A stretch of DNA of 64,000 nt from Diplonema japonicum (lineage: Eukaryota > Euglenozoa > Diplonemea > Diplonemida > Diplonemidae), in contig OZ025693.1 of NCBI GenBank assembly GCA_964019335.1, forward strand, positions 248,001 through 312,000. The letters are read 5' to 3'. The notes under the pieces are model-generated. The model did not search any database. It worked only from the letters and a program-made list of their open reading frames with translations, and was not told the origin of the DNA. Each line of letters starts with the position of its first letter. The first letter of the stretch is position 1. This document shows, piece after piece, positions 39,444 through 53,109 of this stretch. The translations under genes were made by a program, and so were the position numbers.

Positions 39444-40559
39444 CTACTGGGCGAGGGCGAAACCGACACGGGCGTTGGTGACGTCGAACTCGAGATAGTA
39501 CTTCCTCATGAAGATGTCACCGAAGATCCAGACGGGGCCCATCGGGGGGGGCACGTCGATCCCCATGAAGCCGCTGAGGCAGGTGGTCTGGGCACCCTGC
39601 TGGATCTTCATGATGTAGTCGTCCTGCTTCAGGGTGAAGGTGTTCCCGAGCATGGTGAGGGTGAGGTCCGGGAGGGAGTTCTCCTTGGGGCAGGTGGTGT
39701 ACTGGCACTCACCGGTGGGGCCCTCGTTGCAGCCGAGCTGCGAGTTGATCTTCTTCGCCACCTCCTTCGGGAAGGCGAGCAGGCTCGTCCCGGAGTCCAT
39801 CACCGCGTGCACGTTCTTCCCGATGGACTGCCCGTTGAAGGACACGTCGTCACCGTTCAGCTGCCAGTAGCCCTTCTTCGCTACGGGGACGTACACGAAG
39901 GGGGTGCTGTGGTGAGCAGGGTTAGTCCCCCCGATCGTGAGCTCCCCGACGTGGCTCCCGTCGTTCGTGAGGTAGAAGGCGAAGCTCCCGGTCGACACCT
40001 TGTGCTGCTGCATGAGCGCGAAGAAGGGGGGCGTCACACCGTCCACCGCGATGTTGGGCCACCCCATCCCGCAGATCCCGTCGAAGTGCGCCACGTCCCA
40101 GGTGATCCCAGGCATCTTCGTCGCCTCCCCGAAGTTCAGCGTCACGTTCACCCCCGCAAGCCCCAGCACGTCCCTGTCGATGATCCCCTCAAGGGCCCCG
40201 CTCCCGTACTGGATCGAGAACTTCGTCCCGTTCGCGACGTACGTCGCCGACTTCTCCGAGTGGTACCTGTTGTCCCCCGTCACCTTCGGCTCCGGTCCCG
40301 GCACCCACAGGTTCGAGCTCCCCGTGTCGAAGATCACCTTGAAGTGCTGCGGGGGGGTCCCCAGCGTCAGGGGCCCGTAGTACTGCGCGTTCTCAAAGTC
40401 CGTGATGGGGACAGACGGCACAGCCGCACCGTACTTCGCGCTCAGCACAGCGTGGTCCGCCGCAAGCGACTTCTGCCCAGCAGTCTTCGCGAGAGGGATG
40501 TTCATGACCGCAGAGGCGGACACAGCACCCAGCACAAGGCACAAGGCACGCGAGCTCAT
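39444..40559 (-). CDS. pepsin-family aspartic protease (cathepsin D-like)
   Basis: Single exon, 371 residues, ATG at 40559 chosen because it begins a signal peptide (MSSRALCLVLGAVSASAVMN). A short propeptide is followed by YYGPLTLGTPPQHFKVIFDT. The catalytic aspartates are in FDTGSSNLWVP and VMDSGTSLLAFP, the flap Tyr in IQYGSGALEG, and the C-terminal WIFGDIFMRKYYLEFD is diagnostic. Cysteines in the second lobe support disulphides and a secretory or lysosomal location. It lies between the cysteine proteases and VPS13. It is shorter than many cathepsin D homologues and lacks a plant-type saposin insert. Confidence 0.95.
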   Translation of the reverse strand: MSSRALCLVLGAVSASAVMNIPLAKTAGQKSLAADHAVLSAKYGAAVPSVPITDFENAQYYGPLTLGTPPQHFKVIFDTGSSNLWVPGPEPKVTGDNRYHSEKSATYVANGTKFSIQYGSGALEGIIDRDVLGLAGVNVTLNFGEATKMPGITWDVAHFDGICGMGWPNIAVDGVTPPFFALMQQHKVSTGSFAFYLTNDGSHVGELTIGGTNPAHHSTPFVYVPVAKKGYWQLNGDDVSFNGQSIGKNVHAVMDSGTSLLAFPKEVAKKINSQLGCNEGPTGECQYTTCPKENSLPDLTLTMLGNTFTLKQDDYIMKIQQGAQTTCLSGFMGIDVPPPMGPVWIFGDIFMRKYYLEFDVTNARVGFALAQ

Positions 40560-40760
40560 TGTTGATAGCTTATTCCTGTGATGGATTGGGAGCACAACTT
40601 CTGGGCAAAGAAAATGGAAAGGATGTTGTCATCTCTCGTTGATTCTCTCAATAAAAGAAAGGGATTTTTCCTTATGTTTTCCCTCTTTTTTTATAAAAAA
40701 AAATTACAATTCTTGTCTCAGTGTTGTTAAAAAAAAGGGGGGGGGGGTGAGGAAACCGCA

Positions 40761-43700
40761 TCACACTATAATTCTCGCCTCGCGCCTCCAGTGTCGTTTT
40801 CGGAAGGAGCTAGTTGGCTGCACCTCCACGTTGTACGCACTGTCAAAGTAGTCAGCATACCACCTAGGTTTTGTTTCCCCTTTCTTCCCTCTAAAATTGC
40901 AAGCATACCATCCGTGATCGTCCCCGCCTTCTGTTTCCCACTCCGAGCACCACTTGTACCCTACGGGGGGCTTTATAACGGTCTTCACAGGTTTCTTTTC
41001 TCTTCCGCTTTTGTCGCTCCACTTCCAGCAGTCCATCAAGCCCAGGTCGGAAGACCACCCCGTCCCATGAAGGTACTTTTGATTCTCGGTTACCTCTATG
41101 AGCGACAGGGAAACGGGGCCTGGTTTAGCAGACCGGGGCGAGACGTCGGATTTCTGTTTGAGGCGGTTGGCCAGCTTGGCTGCGACTCTTCGCTCCTATT
41201 TGGTTTTTTTTTTTTTTTTTTCCCTCTCTTTTTTCTTTTCCCATACCAGCGCGATAAAACTCGATTTCGTCCCCGAGCGTGGTGAAGTTTCAGTAATCGG
41301 TTCATCAACTGCATCTGCAGCAGGCCGCATGGCACGCAGCCAGCGCCGCCTCCTTACGAAGTCCAGCTCATGGCGATGTTTGTGGAACGCGCTTTTAAAA
41401 TCGACGGCATAAAGCCACCCGTCCTTGCCACCATTCGTTGCGTCCGTCGTCCAAGAGCTGGCCCAGACCATTCCCTTAGGGAGCTGAATTCTGGACTTCG
41501 GTTCGGTTTTCTTGCCGCGTTGGTCGGACCAGTTGGTGCGATCGACAAAGGGAAGCATTCCATTAGACCACCCGACCCCTATGTACCATCGTTGGTTCTC
41601 ATAAGTCTCTTTCCACACGATCCCTGCAGACTGCCGCTCTGGGTCGTAGTACTTCGGGTCGCGCACCCTTGCTAGCGATGACTTCAGCATCACTGTTTTT
41701 TCGATCAGTGACGCCGCGTCTGAAACCCCATTCAGAACCCCACTGACGGGCTTTGCAACTGCACCCACCAACCCTTGCCCTGCACCTTTTAGCCCACCCA
41801 TGGCACCGCCATGCAAGGCACCGACTATGGGGTCCTTTAGCAGGCCAACAACCCCGTCAAAAACACCCTTCACCGCCGTCTCCAAAGGATTGTTCTTCTC
41901 GGCCTTTGCATCGACCGCCCGACGTGTTCTCCAGTCCTGGTCAGCCACTGATTCAATGGCCCGTGCGGAGCCCCTTGTCACCCCTGCCACCGTCCCGAAG
42001 ATCCCGCCCACTGATTTTCCAACAAGGGATCCTGTACCCTTCAGTATCCCGGTTCCGAACTCTACTGGAGACCGTGACAGTCCCATTGCGGGTAGGACCA
42101 CGAAGTCGCGGACGCCAGTTGTGATGTTTGAGAACAGCCCCAACGGGTTCCCAATGGCTTGGATGCGGCCCACCATGCCTGCGAGATTGTGAGAGGCTTC
42201 GAATTGCCGTGCGTAGTTCGTGGCCAACCTATGCAGCAGCATTCCAACATTGTCCCTCCCATGGTTCACGGCCACCTTGTCGAGCGTTACCTCGCTGTCC
42301 TTCACGCTGGGAAGTGCCAAAGCGAGGTTCCCCAAGCCCAGGCCATCGCGGTAAGGGTCTCTTCCTTCCTTCAGCCTGTCTACTGTTAGCGTGAAGTGGA
42401 TCTCACCAAATGTTAGAGCATCGAAGTAGATGCGTCTTGCAAGGATGCCGGATTCCACCACACACTTTTCCGTGTAGTGCTCTGTGGAGTAGCATGTTGC
42501 CTGCGCGTACCTCAGCCCCAACGCCACGTTGACCTCTCTTCTGAACTCGAAGAACTCCCACAGGAACCTGTCGCCGATGGAAACCTTGATTGGGTCGACC
42601 TCGAGGCCCACATGCTGGTAGTGCAGCAGGTTGGAGTTGTTCAGTCTGCGGAGCGATGTGAAGTGCAATGCTGGCCTGTCTTCTTTGTTGTCAAGAATGG
42701 ACACGACAACGGGGAACAGCGGCTGCGACTCGCTCATATCGTCCAGCTGTAAGCGTTGCAGGTTGAGCTGTATCATCTCTTGACCGTTGCCACGGTATAC
42801 TTGTGTGAACAGCCCGTGTAGGGTGAGGCAAGCCACTTCACGACGCTCCTCTTGTCTGACCAATGACACTGACAAATGTTTCACATCTATCTTTGTATTC
42901 AGCACGCTGATGTCCGACTGCGATGCAGCAAGCTTCAACACCTGCTCGCCCATGAGGGGATCTGTGTACGCGATTAGCTCCAGGACACGATCGTCCTTTG
43001 TAGGGCTCAAATGGCAGTATACATCAGAGGCAGGAAGCGACACCACTGCCTCCTGACGCCCACCCAGACCAAACACATCTATCGGTGCAGTCACCACGCC
43101 GCCCGCCTCAAACTGTATCGTTTGCTTCCCTGACACATCCTCCCAGCACAACGGTGCTGTTTCCCTCTGCTTCACATCCACTGCCGTGCCCTCATGGCCC
43201 GTTTGCCAGAATTTCAAAATGTACGGTGTTCTGTTCACAACCAAGAAGGGCGCGATCGTGGGCACGATCAACACGTACAGCGTTGTGTCCTCCTTGATCG
43301 ACACTCTGATGTGTACTTTCTTCCCATCCTTCTGCACCACGTGCAGCACCACATCTCCCACTTGGTTCAAACACACGCTGCAGCTCTTCTCTGCCCCAGC
43401 ACCGAAGCAAACAAACTGGCTTAAAACCCCTGTCTGTTGGCTATGATACGGAACAGGGGTATTTGGGGGCAGCTCCACAACGCCTGAGGAGGAGATCAAG
43501 TCCATGGAGAACGACGTTTTGTTGAAGATGACCCACCTTGGGAGAAGCTCCACTACGCGTGTGCGGTAGCCCTGCTCGCCTCTTGAGAAAGCTGTTCTGT
43601 ACGCTATGGCCAGCGAGTGGCCCTCCTTCTGTGGGTCGGTGAGGTATGCTAAGCCTTCGGCTCCAAGAATGTGCAACTGCAGCTCCTCCGACACAGCATC

Positions 43701-46700
43701 GGTGCCTGTGATCTGTAGCGTTACTTCGAGTTTCTGTTCACCCAACAGACGAGGCGACACCAGGACCGGCGAGTCAGCCTTGCCGGGAAGCTCCACCGAA
43801 GCACCGCAGCAGTCGAGTGTGAGGTTGAAGAGAGTGTGGTTCACGATCCAGAAGCGGGAGGTGAGATGGGCCTCCCTCCTTGAGAGGTACGTAGTGTCAA
43901 CCCAGACAGGGAGGACGTTGCTGGTTTCACCCAGTAGTCTTGTGTTGATCACGTGGTGTTCGGTTCTGTCGCGCGTCTTAATGCACGTGCGTTCAGTACT
44001 AGCAAGATTCTCGCCTCCCGGCTGGACGAATGACGTGGACATGTACAGCGACTGCGTAGGATCTACGGTGGTGAGATGCACGGCTTGCGAGGTTTCAAGA
44101 AGGGTACTGGCAAGTGCAGCCCCTGCTGTGTCCGAATAGAACTCCACGCTCATCGCACGCCCGGTAAGGTTGGTGACAGAGAACGGGGGGCAAATCTTCA
44201 GCTCCGTCCTATCGGTGACGTCGTCCCTGTCGACAGTGACGACGAAGTAGTTGTCTGCGTCAGGTGCTAACAGCGGGACCTCAATCGAGCCACCTCTCGT
44301 CAAGCAGCTGTGCACGAGCTCGCTATACGGCAGGGATGGGATGGCTGCCTCCGTAGTGTTGGGGTCGTGGTACACCTTCATCTTCTTATCGAGCATGTGG
44401 TCCGGGACAGAGAGGCAGCCCCCACTGGGCAAAGTTCCCAGCTCGCCCAAAACGACAGGTATCTGAAGGGCGTTGTGCACTGAGACGGACGTCTTGACGG
44501 AGATCACTTTTACGCCGCCGTCAAGTTTGAGATCTGCCACAACACCGCAGGATAGCACAGACAAGCCCAGCCTCGAGGTGTTGATAGTGTACACAACGTC
44601 GTCGTACGGCGTGGAAATGCCGATGGAAGAGGCACTCATGGAAGACGCCTTGCCCATGGCGTCGATGGTGGAGGTCAGGCCCTTCTTGCCTTGGGTGTAC
44701 TGGATGGCACATGGCAGGGTGTTGTCGATTCTGGTAGGATACTTCTGCTGCGGGTCAGCGCTGAAGGAGGAGGTGTCCGTGGTAGGGCACTGCAATAACT
44801 CGCTGTGCTTGGTAGTGTCCCACAATGAAACCGCCCGCTTCACACTCTGCAAGTACGACGCAGACATGACCAGGTCAAGACCTCTTGCAGCTGTGATAGT
44901 GACCTTTGCAGATGCCTCTTCAACGAAGTTGTAGTCGATGCCTACTGGTGCTTCGTCAAGGACGGGCTCCCATTCACATCCATGTTGGTTATAGTGGTTA
45001 ACAAGAATGTGGAAAGACGTCCTGAGGTGGAACACAGCAAAGTTGAAGGCAATATCGCGTATTTTTACCTCGAACAGCGGCAGGTTGACGTCGTTCTGCG
45101 AGTCGTCAATGATGCACACACCTACCACAGGCACCTGCACCTCCATCTCGATGTTCTTTCGTCGCCGTGCCTTCACAAAAGGCCTCGTGGTGCTGCCAGC
45201 GCCAAGCGCTGCAATGATCCTTGCGATGAACACCATGTCGCTGTGGGCCACGCGCACCGATATGTTCGAACTGATAATTTCGATGGCTGAAACTGCGGCT
45301 TTGCCCTTGATAAACGCATCGAGACGGAGCCTCTCTACAAGGTACGCGCTGTTGTCTTCTCTCGAGACTTCGAGTTTAGATATCATGACGCTCCCGAAGG
45401 TCTGCAGAGTGCTGCCATCCACGGCTTGCCGCTTGCTCCCATCGCCATGCAAGTCTACCGCAAGCATCAATCCCCTGTCACCGTCTGAGAGCTTGCCCCT
45501 CAGAGTGAGGTCCGTCGTTAGCTTCACAACTCGCCCACTGCGCTGTGTTAACTCATCGCTCACATCCTCTTCCTTCTCTTGCTTCGGATTTTCGTACACT
45601 TCAAATTTGTTTCTCAAAGGATCGGCCATCAGCCCTGCAGACGGGCCGCCCAAGCTTACATACTCGTGCAGCGAGGATTCATGAGATAACTTGAAGACGC
45701 ATTGCAGCACAACAAGCACGACACCATCCTCTATGTGGATTGGCTGCCTCTTCTTGTCCTGCATCTTGACAAGGTTCACGTTGTACCCGCCACCTTTGAT
45801 TGTGACGGTGTTCTTGTCGGACTTGATCAAGAGCATGGTGTGTTCGCCTAGCTCCAGGTCAGACGTCAGCGTTGTATTGTCTGAAATGGTGATGATAGTG
45901 ACCTGCTTCATGTTGGCAGGCAGGCCGCGTGAAACACGTTCGAAGGGCGCTATCACGAAGTCGGTGACATTCAACCACGTTGACGGGCTGATCGAGAAGT
46001 TCGCCGCTGCTGCGAGTTGCACATTGGTGACAGTTTCACCGACCGCATGTGCCGTTTTCGTTGTGGCGACTAAGCTGCTCGCGTGCAGCATCTCATCAGG
46101 AGCGTCACCTTCGATCCCTCCAGTAGTTGTTACCATGTTCACTTCGAACCTGCCTTCCGTGGCCATCGAGTCCCAACACCCGCTGACACCATGCGCACTC
46201 GACCTCAGTATCAACGGAGGCGAAAGGTCGACAGGTACAGCAACCGTGACAGATACAACAGGGCACTTGAAGGAGCATTTGAAGGACAGAGGTGTCTCGT
46301 CGTTGACGGGTTGTTGTACTGCTTGTGGTTTCCCCCATTTCCCCGGTACTTGCAGGAAGTTGTGACTTAAGATGGTCACGCACTCTTGCCACACGTCTTG
46401 AGAGAGTTTTACCGCCATGGGGCTGATGTCGGTGGTTGCTTCGATCGATGAGTGGTAGATATTCCTCTTTCCTGACCCACGTGCATGAAGAGGTGACTCT
46501 AGCATGTGGACTTCGTCCCCGTTCATAGCGCACGAAATGAGGCAGTCGTCCACGGCAGCCACAAGGCAGTCTCCCTCATCCTCAAGGTGGTTCTCGAGGG
46601 TCATGAGCCCGAGGTCGATGGTGAGGTGCGACGTGGCGTCGGGCCTATTCGGAATGATGAGCACAGGGTGCTCGACACGCAGCGAGAGGCACATCGCAGA

Positions 46701-49700
46701 CACCGCCGCAGCACGTGCCTCGTGGGATATGATGGTCTGCGTCTCTTTAACAGCTTCCGCCACATGCCCTTCAACAACAGACTGCAGCTTTTGCACAAAC
46801 GGCAACAAGAACAGAAACCTCACAGAGTGCAACGTGCAGCTCAGCTTATGCGTGTACATCCTGCTCTTAATGGACTCGTAGGTGAAGCTAATCACGCTCC
46901 CTTCCTCTGGCTTCGCCAAGCCGAGTACTTCCAAGCTCGTCTCCTCGTCGTGCACTTGCACATTGCCCAAATTCCCCATGACACTCATATGGCCATTCGC
47001 CTGCAGGCACTGCAACTTGCACTCCCCGACCTTCACCCTTGCCAATGTGCTTACCATGGTTTCCAGCAAGTTAATGTCGATGTGCGTGAGCTTCATTGTC
47101 AGCATGCCATGCTTCGTGCTTAGGTGCGGTCTCAAAAATGACTCGTTCCTGCTGAAGGATGGTGACTGTATCAAAGGGAGTGCCTCGTCGGGCTCCCGCG
47201 GTATAAGTTGCAAGAGTTCGTTCAACCTCTTGGGGAAGACGTGCAGCACGAGTGGAGCAAGAATCACCTCAACACGCGGTTTTGAGGGCGGTACTGACCA
47301 GACCTGGGTGACGAAAGTCGCCTTGGAGCCGTCCGCGGGTTTTAAGATATGCGTGGCCTCTCCTTCCCCTTGGAGATCCTTCACGGCAAGGACAGCCACC
47401 TCGATGGTGGCGTCTGTCTGCCCTGAGCCACGCTGGTTCTGAACGCGTGTCTGAATATTCTCCATGGACATTGAGACTGTCTCCTCGCCGTTGTTAGCTT
47501 CAAAGATGACGCACAGCGCAGGGCACGACGCGTCAATGCTGATCGTGCCTGCAGCCTCTTCTTCTTCATCCTCGAAGCTACTTCTCACAGACACCTGGTC
47601 CTCCTGCATCGGGTACAACGGGCTGCTCGGGATGTTGAGCTCGTTGATGTTTTTCTGCACGACGTCCTTTATAAACAACCATGCATTGGGACTGAGGTGG
47701 AGCGCGAACGAGGGAAGGGATGTTTTCAGCATCAGATCGGGAGTCTCGTCACAAATTACCACAACGCGGGAGACCGCCACCAACCCTGTGGTGTCCTTCA
47801 GCAGGACGGCACGCTTCTCTTGGTTGCACATCAGTGACAATGAAGTGAACTCCACATCAATGCAGTCCAGGATCCTGCCGTCCTGTTCTCTGATCGAACT
47901 GTTCACCGCGAGTCTCTCAAGTTGTAAGTTCAAGCAGTGCGCCGAGTCAAGCGCAGCAGGTATGACCACAGTGGGGTTGTCCCATGATATGTCAATCTTG
48001 CTCACAGTGCCCTTTTGAACGCTTTGTGTTGCAGCCCGTGCCGCGGACTCCTTACCCTTCTCCATGAGGCTGTGTATGGGGCTGTTCAGCACCAACGACG
48101 CTACCTCGTCCCAGAAGCGGTGTTTGTAAACAACACAGAAGCCGCCTATCCTGCCTTCAACATCGCTACTGTGGCGCACCGTCGTTCCAGGAGGAACGTA
48201 GTCTGTGTGAGAGCCTACACCGTGGTAGTTCGTGACTTGGAAGGACACGAGCTTCTCGGAACCAGCGGTGTCTAGAACCTGGATGTAACGGTCGTCTTCT
48301 TGAGCTGTTCGGGCATCTGTAGCGCACAGCCTAGCGAGGGACGTGTTAATGGTCGTCGACGTGGTTGTCTTCTCAAACTTCAAAAGCAGGTCGTGTGCAG
48401 AGCACAGCATCAGGTCGGTGGAATCCACAGCCAGCAGCATGGCTGAAACGCGTGCAATGTTGAAATTCAAGACGGTGCCTTCAGAGACTTGCTGCTTGGC
48501 GTTCTGGATTGCCTTGGAGTGCGTGGTGACAGAGGACATGACATTGACGCTTTCGGTGTTGTTGAAGAAGCAGAGCAACTCAGACCATGCGTCGGGCAGG
48601 ACAGTGAACAGCAGCGTGTTCAGCGACACGTCACCCTGTTTGATCTCACTGCTCTCTGTGCGTATGGACACAGCGAAGAAGTCGTCCTGTGCCTTGGCAT
48701 CACTACCACATTCAAGCAAAGGTTTGTTCGTGCTGTTGACGATGCTCAGTGCGTGCAGGGTCACGTCGACCTGCTTGTCGCCGTATGTGTCCGACTTGAT
48801 GTGTGGGTGCAACTGCTTCCCGTTGATACGGTGCGCAGGGAGCTGGATGTTGATGTCCTCGAAGCAAAGGTCAATGTCCTTCGGTTCATGGTGCGTGGTT
48901 ACCACAGGTGGCACGCCGAGAAGGTTCAAGCAAAACACAGACAGCACAGCAACATAGTCGGCCTGCGTCAGGTTGATGGAGAGGGAGGGTGCGTGGAGCT
49001 TCACGCGCAACCCTGCTGCCTTCTGCGGCTCACCTTCGATGCTCAACAAGCTAGAGATAACTAACTCAAAACTCGTTTCCTGCAGCACGTTGGGAGTAGT
49101 GTCTGAGAGGATGCGGATGCCGGTGTAGTTCATAAATATCTCATTCCACACAACAGATTCGTCAGCTGTGTTGGTCTCGAAACGCATGTCGGTGTTTAAA
49201 ACCAGAGAACCAAGGTGCACCTTCAACGACCCGAGCTGTGAAGGCTCCTCAGGCAGGTAAGCTAGTGGGTCGTGGAGCTTCAGAGACACTTTGGGCGGTC
49301 CTGAAGGCGGCGGAGGTGAGTGGAGGAACATATCGCTCACACAGAGCAACCGGTGCACGTGCCCTGCTTTGAAGAAATCGAGCATCGCATCGAACTGCGG
49401 GAAGTAAAAAACGATGCACGGTTGCCAAGCTTCAATCGACAGCAGCGCAGCCCACGTGCTGTGGGTGCCATCGTCCCCCGGAGTGTCAACCTTGATGGTC
49501 AAGGGGTTCGATGGGTTGTTGTAGGACACAACCTGCTGCGTCGCCAGAGGCTGGTAGAGGTCACGCAGCTCCGCTTCTTCCAAGTACGTCTCGACGTTCA
49601 TTCCAACAGTGTAGCTGGTTATAGTCACATTCGCCCCGATTCCTGCAATGAGCAGGCGGTCTCTATCTTCGTCAAGCACGAGCAACCGTGCTTGCTTCAT

Positions 49701-52514
49701 CATAATCTTCACGACCGCTTCAGGCGCGCCTCTGTTCAGAACCTCCATGACAGCAGGTGCCTCACGTGTTGCTTTGTCAAATTCGTTCAAGGATCTCCAT
49801 ATGAACTCTACGCAATGCACGAGCGGGTTGCCAACAGCAACGTCTAGCAGGTCGAAGCGACACACAATCGAAACAGGTTGGAAGTCCTCTTTGAGGATGA
49901 CAATGCCCACAGGTACCCCTGTCCCTGCTCCTGCCCCGTATGATGTTTTGATGAAGGTAACATTGTCCTCAACGAGAGCAGTCGTTGCGTGGATGTCGCT
50001 TGTGTCGACAGCGATGTGCGACCTGCTGTCGGAGAGCGTCGCCGTGATGACAGTGCCCGAGGCAGAGACGATGCAGGGCACCGTCTCGTCCTCCACACGG
50101 ACGACAACACTCTTCAGAGTGAACGTCAGTTTGTTCGTAAGAACAGGCGCGGGGGCTATCTTCAGTGAGGTTGTCATTGACTGGTCGGCCAGTGTCTCGT
50201 CCCAAGATTCGCTCTCTTTCTCTTCTACTGCCGTTCGCTCGAACGCTTTACACAGAAGCCCTACCACCCGGACATCCTTTAAGCTCGCAGCTACTTCAAC
50301 CTCCTCGCAAATGCACTCCACAGTGACGTACGGGGTAGAAGGCTTGGGAACATGCGCCCTTCTGGCAGTGCCTTGTATGGCAACAGGTTTTAGAAGATAC
50401 CTCTTTGAAGGGGATTTTGTGAGGTAGTCCTTTATATGCCCGACGGTGATGTAAGCTGAGTCGAAGTTCAAGAGGAATGTGTCAGAGGTGACATGGCTGG
50501 GCTGCAGCATGCTGGTGTCGCTCAAGACAAGCCTGCCGCAAGAGACAAGCACCATGGGTGCCATCTCAGACGTCGTGTCGTCCATCAGAATGAGGTTCGG
50601 TGCCACGATATCTGTAGAGAGCGCCCAGTGTTTCTTGTTCACCTCCTTTAGCTCCGCCTTGGCGTACTTCAAGGCTGTCCTTCCGAGGTTTTTAACGAGC
50701 CTCAGCTCGCTCCGCATAGGTGGGATGAGGAACTCCTTTAGTGAGAACAAGGCCTGGGGGTCGCAGAAAAACGTCATTGGGGCTAGATCCGAATGCACTG
50801 CCAGGTCGAGCTCTGGTCTATCAGCAGGCCGCTGCTCCACTCGAAGCTTCAGCAGCGGCATGTTGTTTGCGTTGTTACTCTGCACCAGGTGCGGGAACAC
50901 AGCGTCCCTCGAAGGAATCTTCACTTCGAACGAATGCAAGGAGATGTCTGCCTTGACCCCTCGTTCCCTGCCAGCGGTTGTCAGCTCGAAGTTGTTGAAG
51001 GCGCCCTTTACGTCGCCCAAACTCTCCACCCCTGTGAGGGTTAAACTGCACCCGGTCATTGTCAGTGTTAGTTGCCATAGTACAGCATTAGCGTCGATCG
51101 GAAGCTCGTCGGTTTCTTCTTTATCGGTGTCGGCTTTAGAGTCGTCAGGGGTGGGGGAAGGGGTGGGGTTTTGCTGTCGTTTGTTCCGCCAGCTCAGTAA
51201 GGTCCCTCCCTTTTTCGGGGAGGTGGTTTTCGATCTATTATATACGGAAGCACGGCACGCCTTGATGGTGGCTAGAGGAAGGCAGGTCTGCAGCATGTCG
51301 TAGCTAGCCTGGTCCGCTTCGGACAGCGGGTCGTCAGAAATAAGTTTGCTGTGAAGAACTTCATAGCGTTCGATGTCAACTGGCAACGGGGATGGTGCCG
51401 GGTAATCAGTCTCGGTGGGGTCTGTACCGGACATAACGGAACAGATAGCATACCGCCACCATGCAGCGGCGTCGGCGGTGTAACCAGTGTTCTGCCGCCG
51501 TCGCTGCACATCAGGATTACGACCGAGCGTGGGACGGCAGAATGGAGGCGGGCGGACGGACAACTGGTAAGGTTCAAACCCGTGCTTCACCTCCATGGCG
51601 ACATCGATCAACGCCGAGTACTGCTCACGCGTGAATGACAAATCAATGCTAGAAAGATGCACCGACGACGCAACCGGAGGAAGAGACCCCCGGTACCTTT
51701 GCATATCTATCCTAACACCACACGTCACCGGTTGCAAAACAACGCTCGACTCATCAGGTTTGTCAAAGTTCACAACACCATGCCCCTGCGCCAATATGGC
51801 TCTGTTGCGAGGCGAGCTTGTACAGTCATTGACAGGCAAGACAGGTATAATGTAGAAGGAAAGATCCTGGACATGAAGCAGACGGTATATCCGAGGATCC
51901 TCCGGGTTCAGCTGAAATTTCTCAGCCCAATCCTTCCCTGTTGTGGCAAGCCCAACGCTCCGCATAGTAACTCCCATTGCCTTCCCGGTGTATGGTTGTG
52001 AGATGCAGTCTTCGTACCGAAGGTGTACGTTATTCACGACGATTTTGAGGTTTTCCAAAATGGCGCCTTTTAGTTTGGCGATCCAGCCTGACGATGTAGA
52101 GGTTGTTTGGTCAGAGATGCGGGAGGCCTCCCATGCTGCGAGGTTGGCTTGTTTTCTGCGTTGAGCAACCTCGACACCACTCCATTTCTTTCCTTTCAGA
52201 GGGAGTACCAAGCCTTTAACCCCTTCCAGTGTTACCACCACGGACTCTTTTTTCAGGGATGACCAGGGGACCTTGAGGTGTAGGCTGGTGACATTGCCCC
52301 ACATTAGGGCCCATGGCATTCCTAGTCCGTCTTGTAGGAGGCCGTCGACAGCTTCGGCCTTCAGCCTCACGTTGTGGATGACAAGGTCGCCTTGCCATAG
52401 TTTTAGTTTAACTTGTTTTTTATCGAGCCCGTCTAAGTATTGTCCAAGGTATTCCAAAATAAACGCGGTTACTCTTCCCTTGATGTCTGGGAGGACTTTG
52501 TCAAAGATTCCCAT
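40761..52514 (-). CDS. VPS13: VPS13-type bridge lipid-transfer protein with two C-terminal DysF domains
   Basis: Exons 52514-41247 and 41195-40761, joined over a 51-nt intron (GTATGGG...CAAATAG), give 3900 residues. The N-terminus is a chorein domain (MGIFDKVLPDIKGRVTAFIL). Long beta-rich repeats form the lipid groove, followed by the VPS13 adaptor-binding region and a C-terminal amphipathic block (GTGILKGTGSLVGKSVGGIF). The last ~270 residues hold two DysF-type domains: ~3636-3729 (YENQRWY, GWLYAVDF, DFVRRRRWLRAM) and ~3793-3895 (TENQKYL, GWYACNF, FRKRHWRREA). VPS13 moves phospholipids at membrane contact sites. DysF domains occur in dysferlin, TECPR and Pex30-type proteins; a tandem pair here would act as an extra contact-site adaptor. 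Confidence 0.93.
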
Positions 52515-52983
52515 TTTTTTTTTCCTTTTTTTTTTTCAAGCAGTGTGTTGCATTGTGGATTTTTTTTTCTCTCCTTGTGCTGTGTTTTTTTTTTGGGGGG
52601 GCAGAGAAACAAAAAAAAAAATTAAAGTGGGGAGAACAAAAAACAAACTACACATCGAGGGATATTTTGCGACAAAAGAAAAAAAGAAAAGAAAAAGAGT
52701 TGACTTGTTATGCTTGTGTTGTTGCAAAATCGGTTTTTTTTTTTTTTTTTTTTTTTCCTTTGTAAGGTATTCCCGAGTGCTACCTTCTACTCTTCTTTTC
52801 TTTTTCTTTTAAAGGGAGAAACAAAAAAAAAGGCTAAGTGAACGGGGGGGGGGAAAAAAGAGGGTGTTTTCTAGTTCTGTTTTTTTCCCTTTTCGTTCTC
52901 GTGACTTGAGATTATGTCTTTTATTAATTCAAAAAAATTTTTAAAGGAAGAAGGGCGTGGGAGGAAACCTACCTTTTTTTTTT

Positions 52984-53016
<33 letters not shown>

Positions 53017-53072
53017 TAGGGAAGGACCACTACCAAGTTTCCTCCTCTCTTTCATTCTTTTTTCTTCTTCTT

Positions 53073-53109
<37 letters not shown>

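Noticed and set aside
40761-41039. A separate small gene downstream of VPS13
   Set aside because: It lacks its own sensible start; splicing at 41196-41246 makes it the second DysF domain of VPS13.
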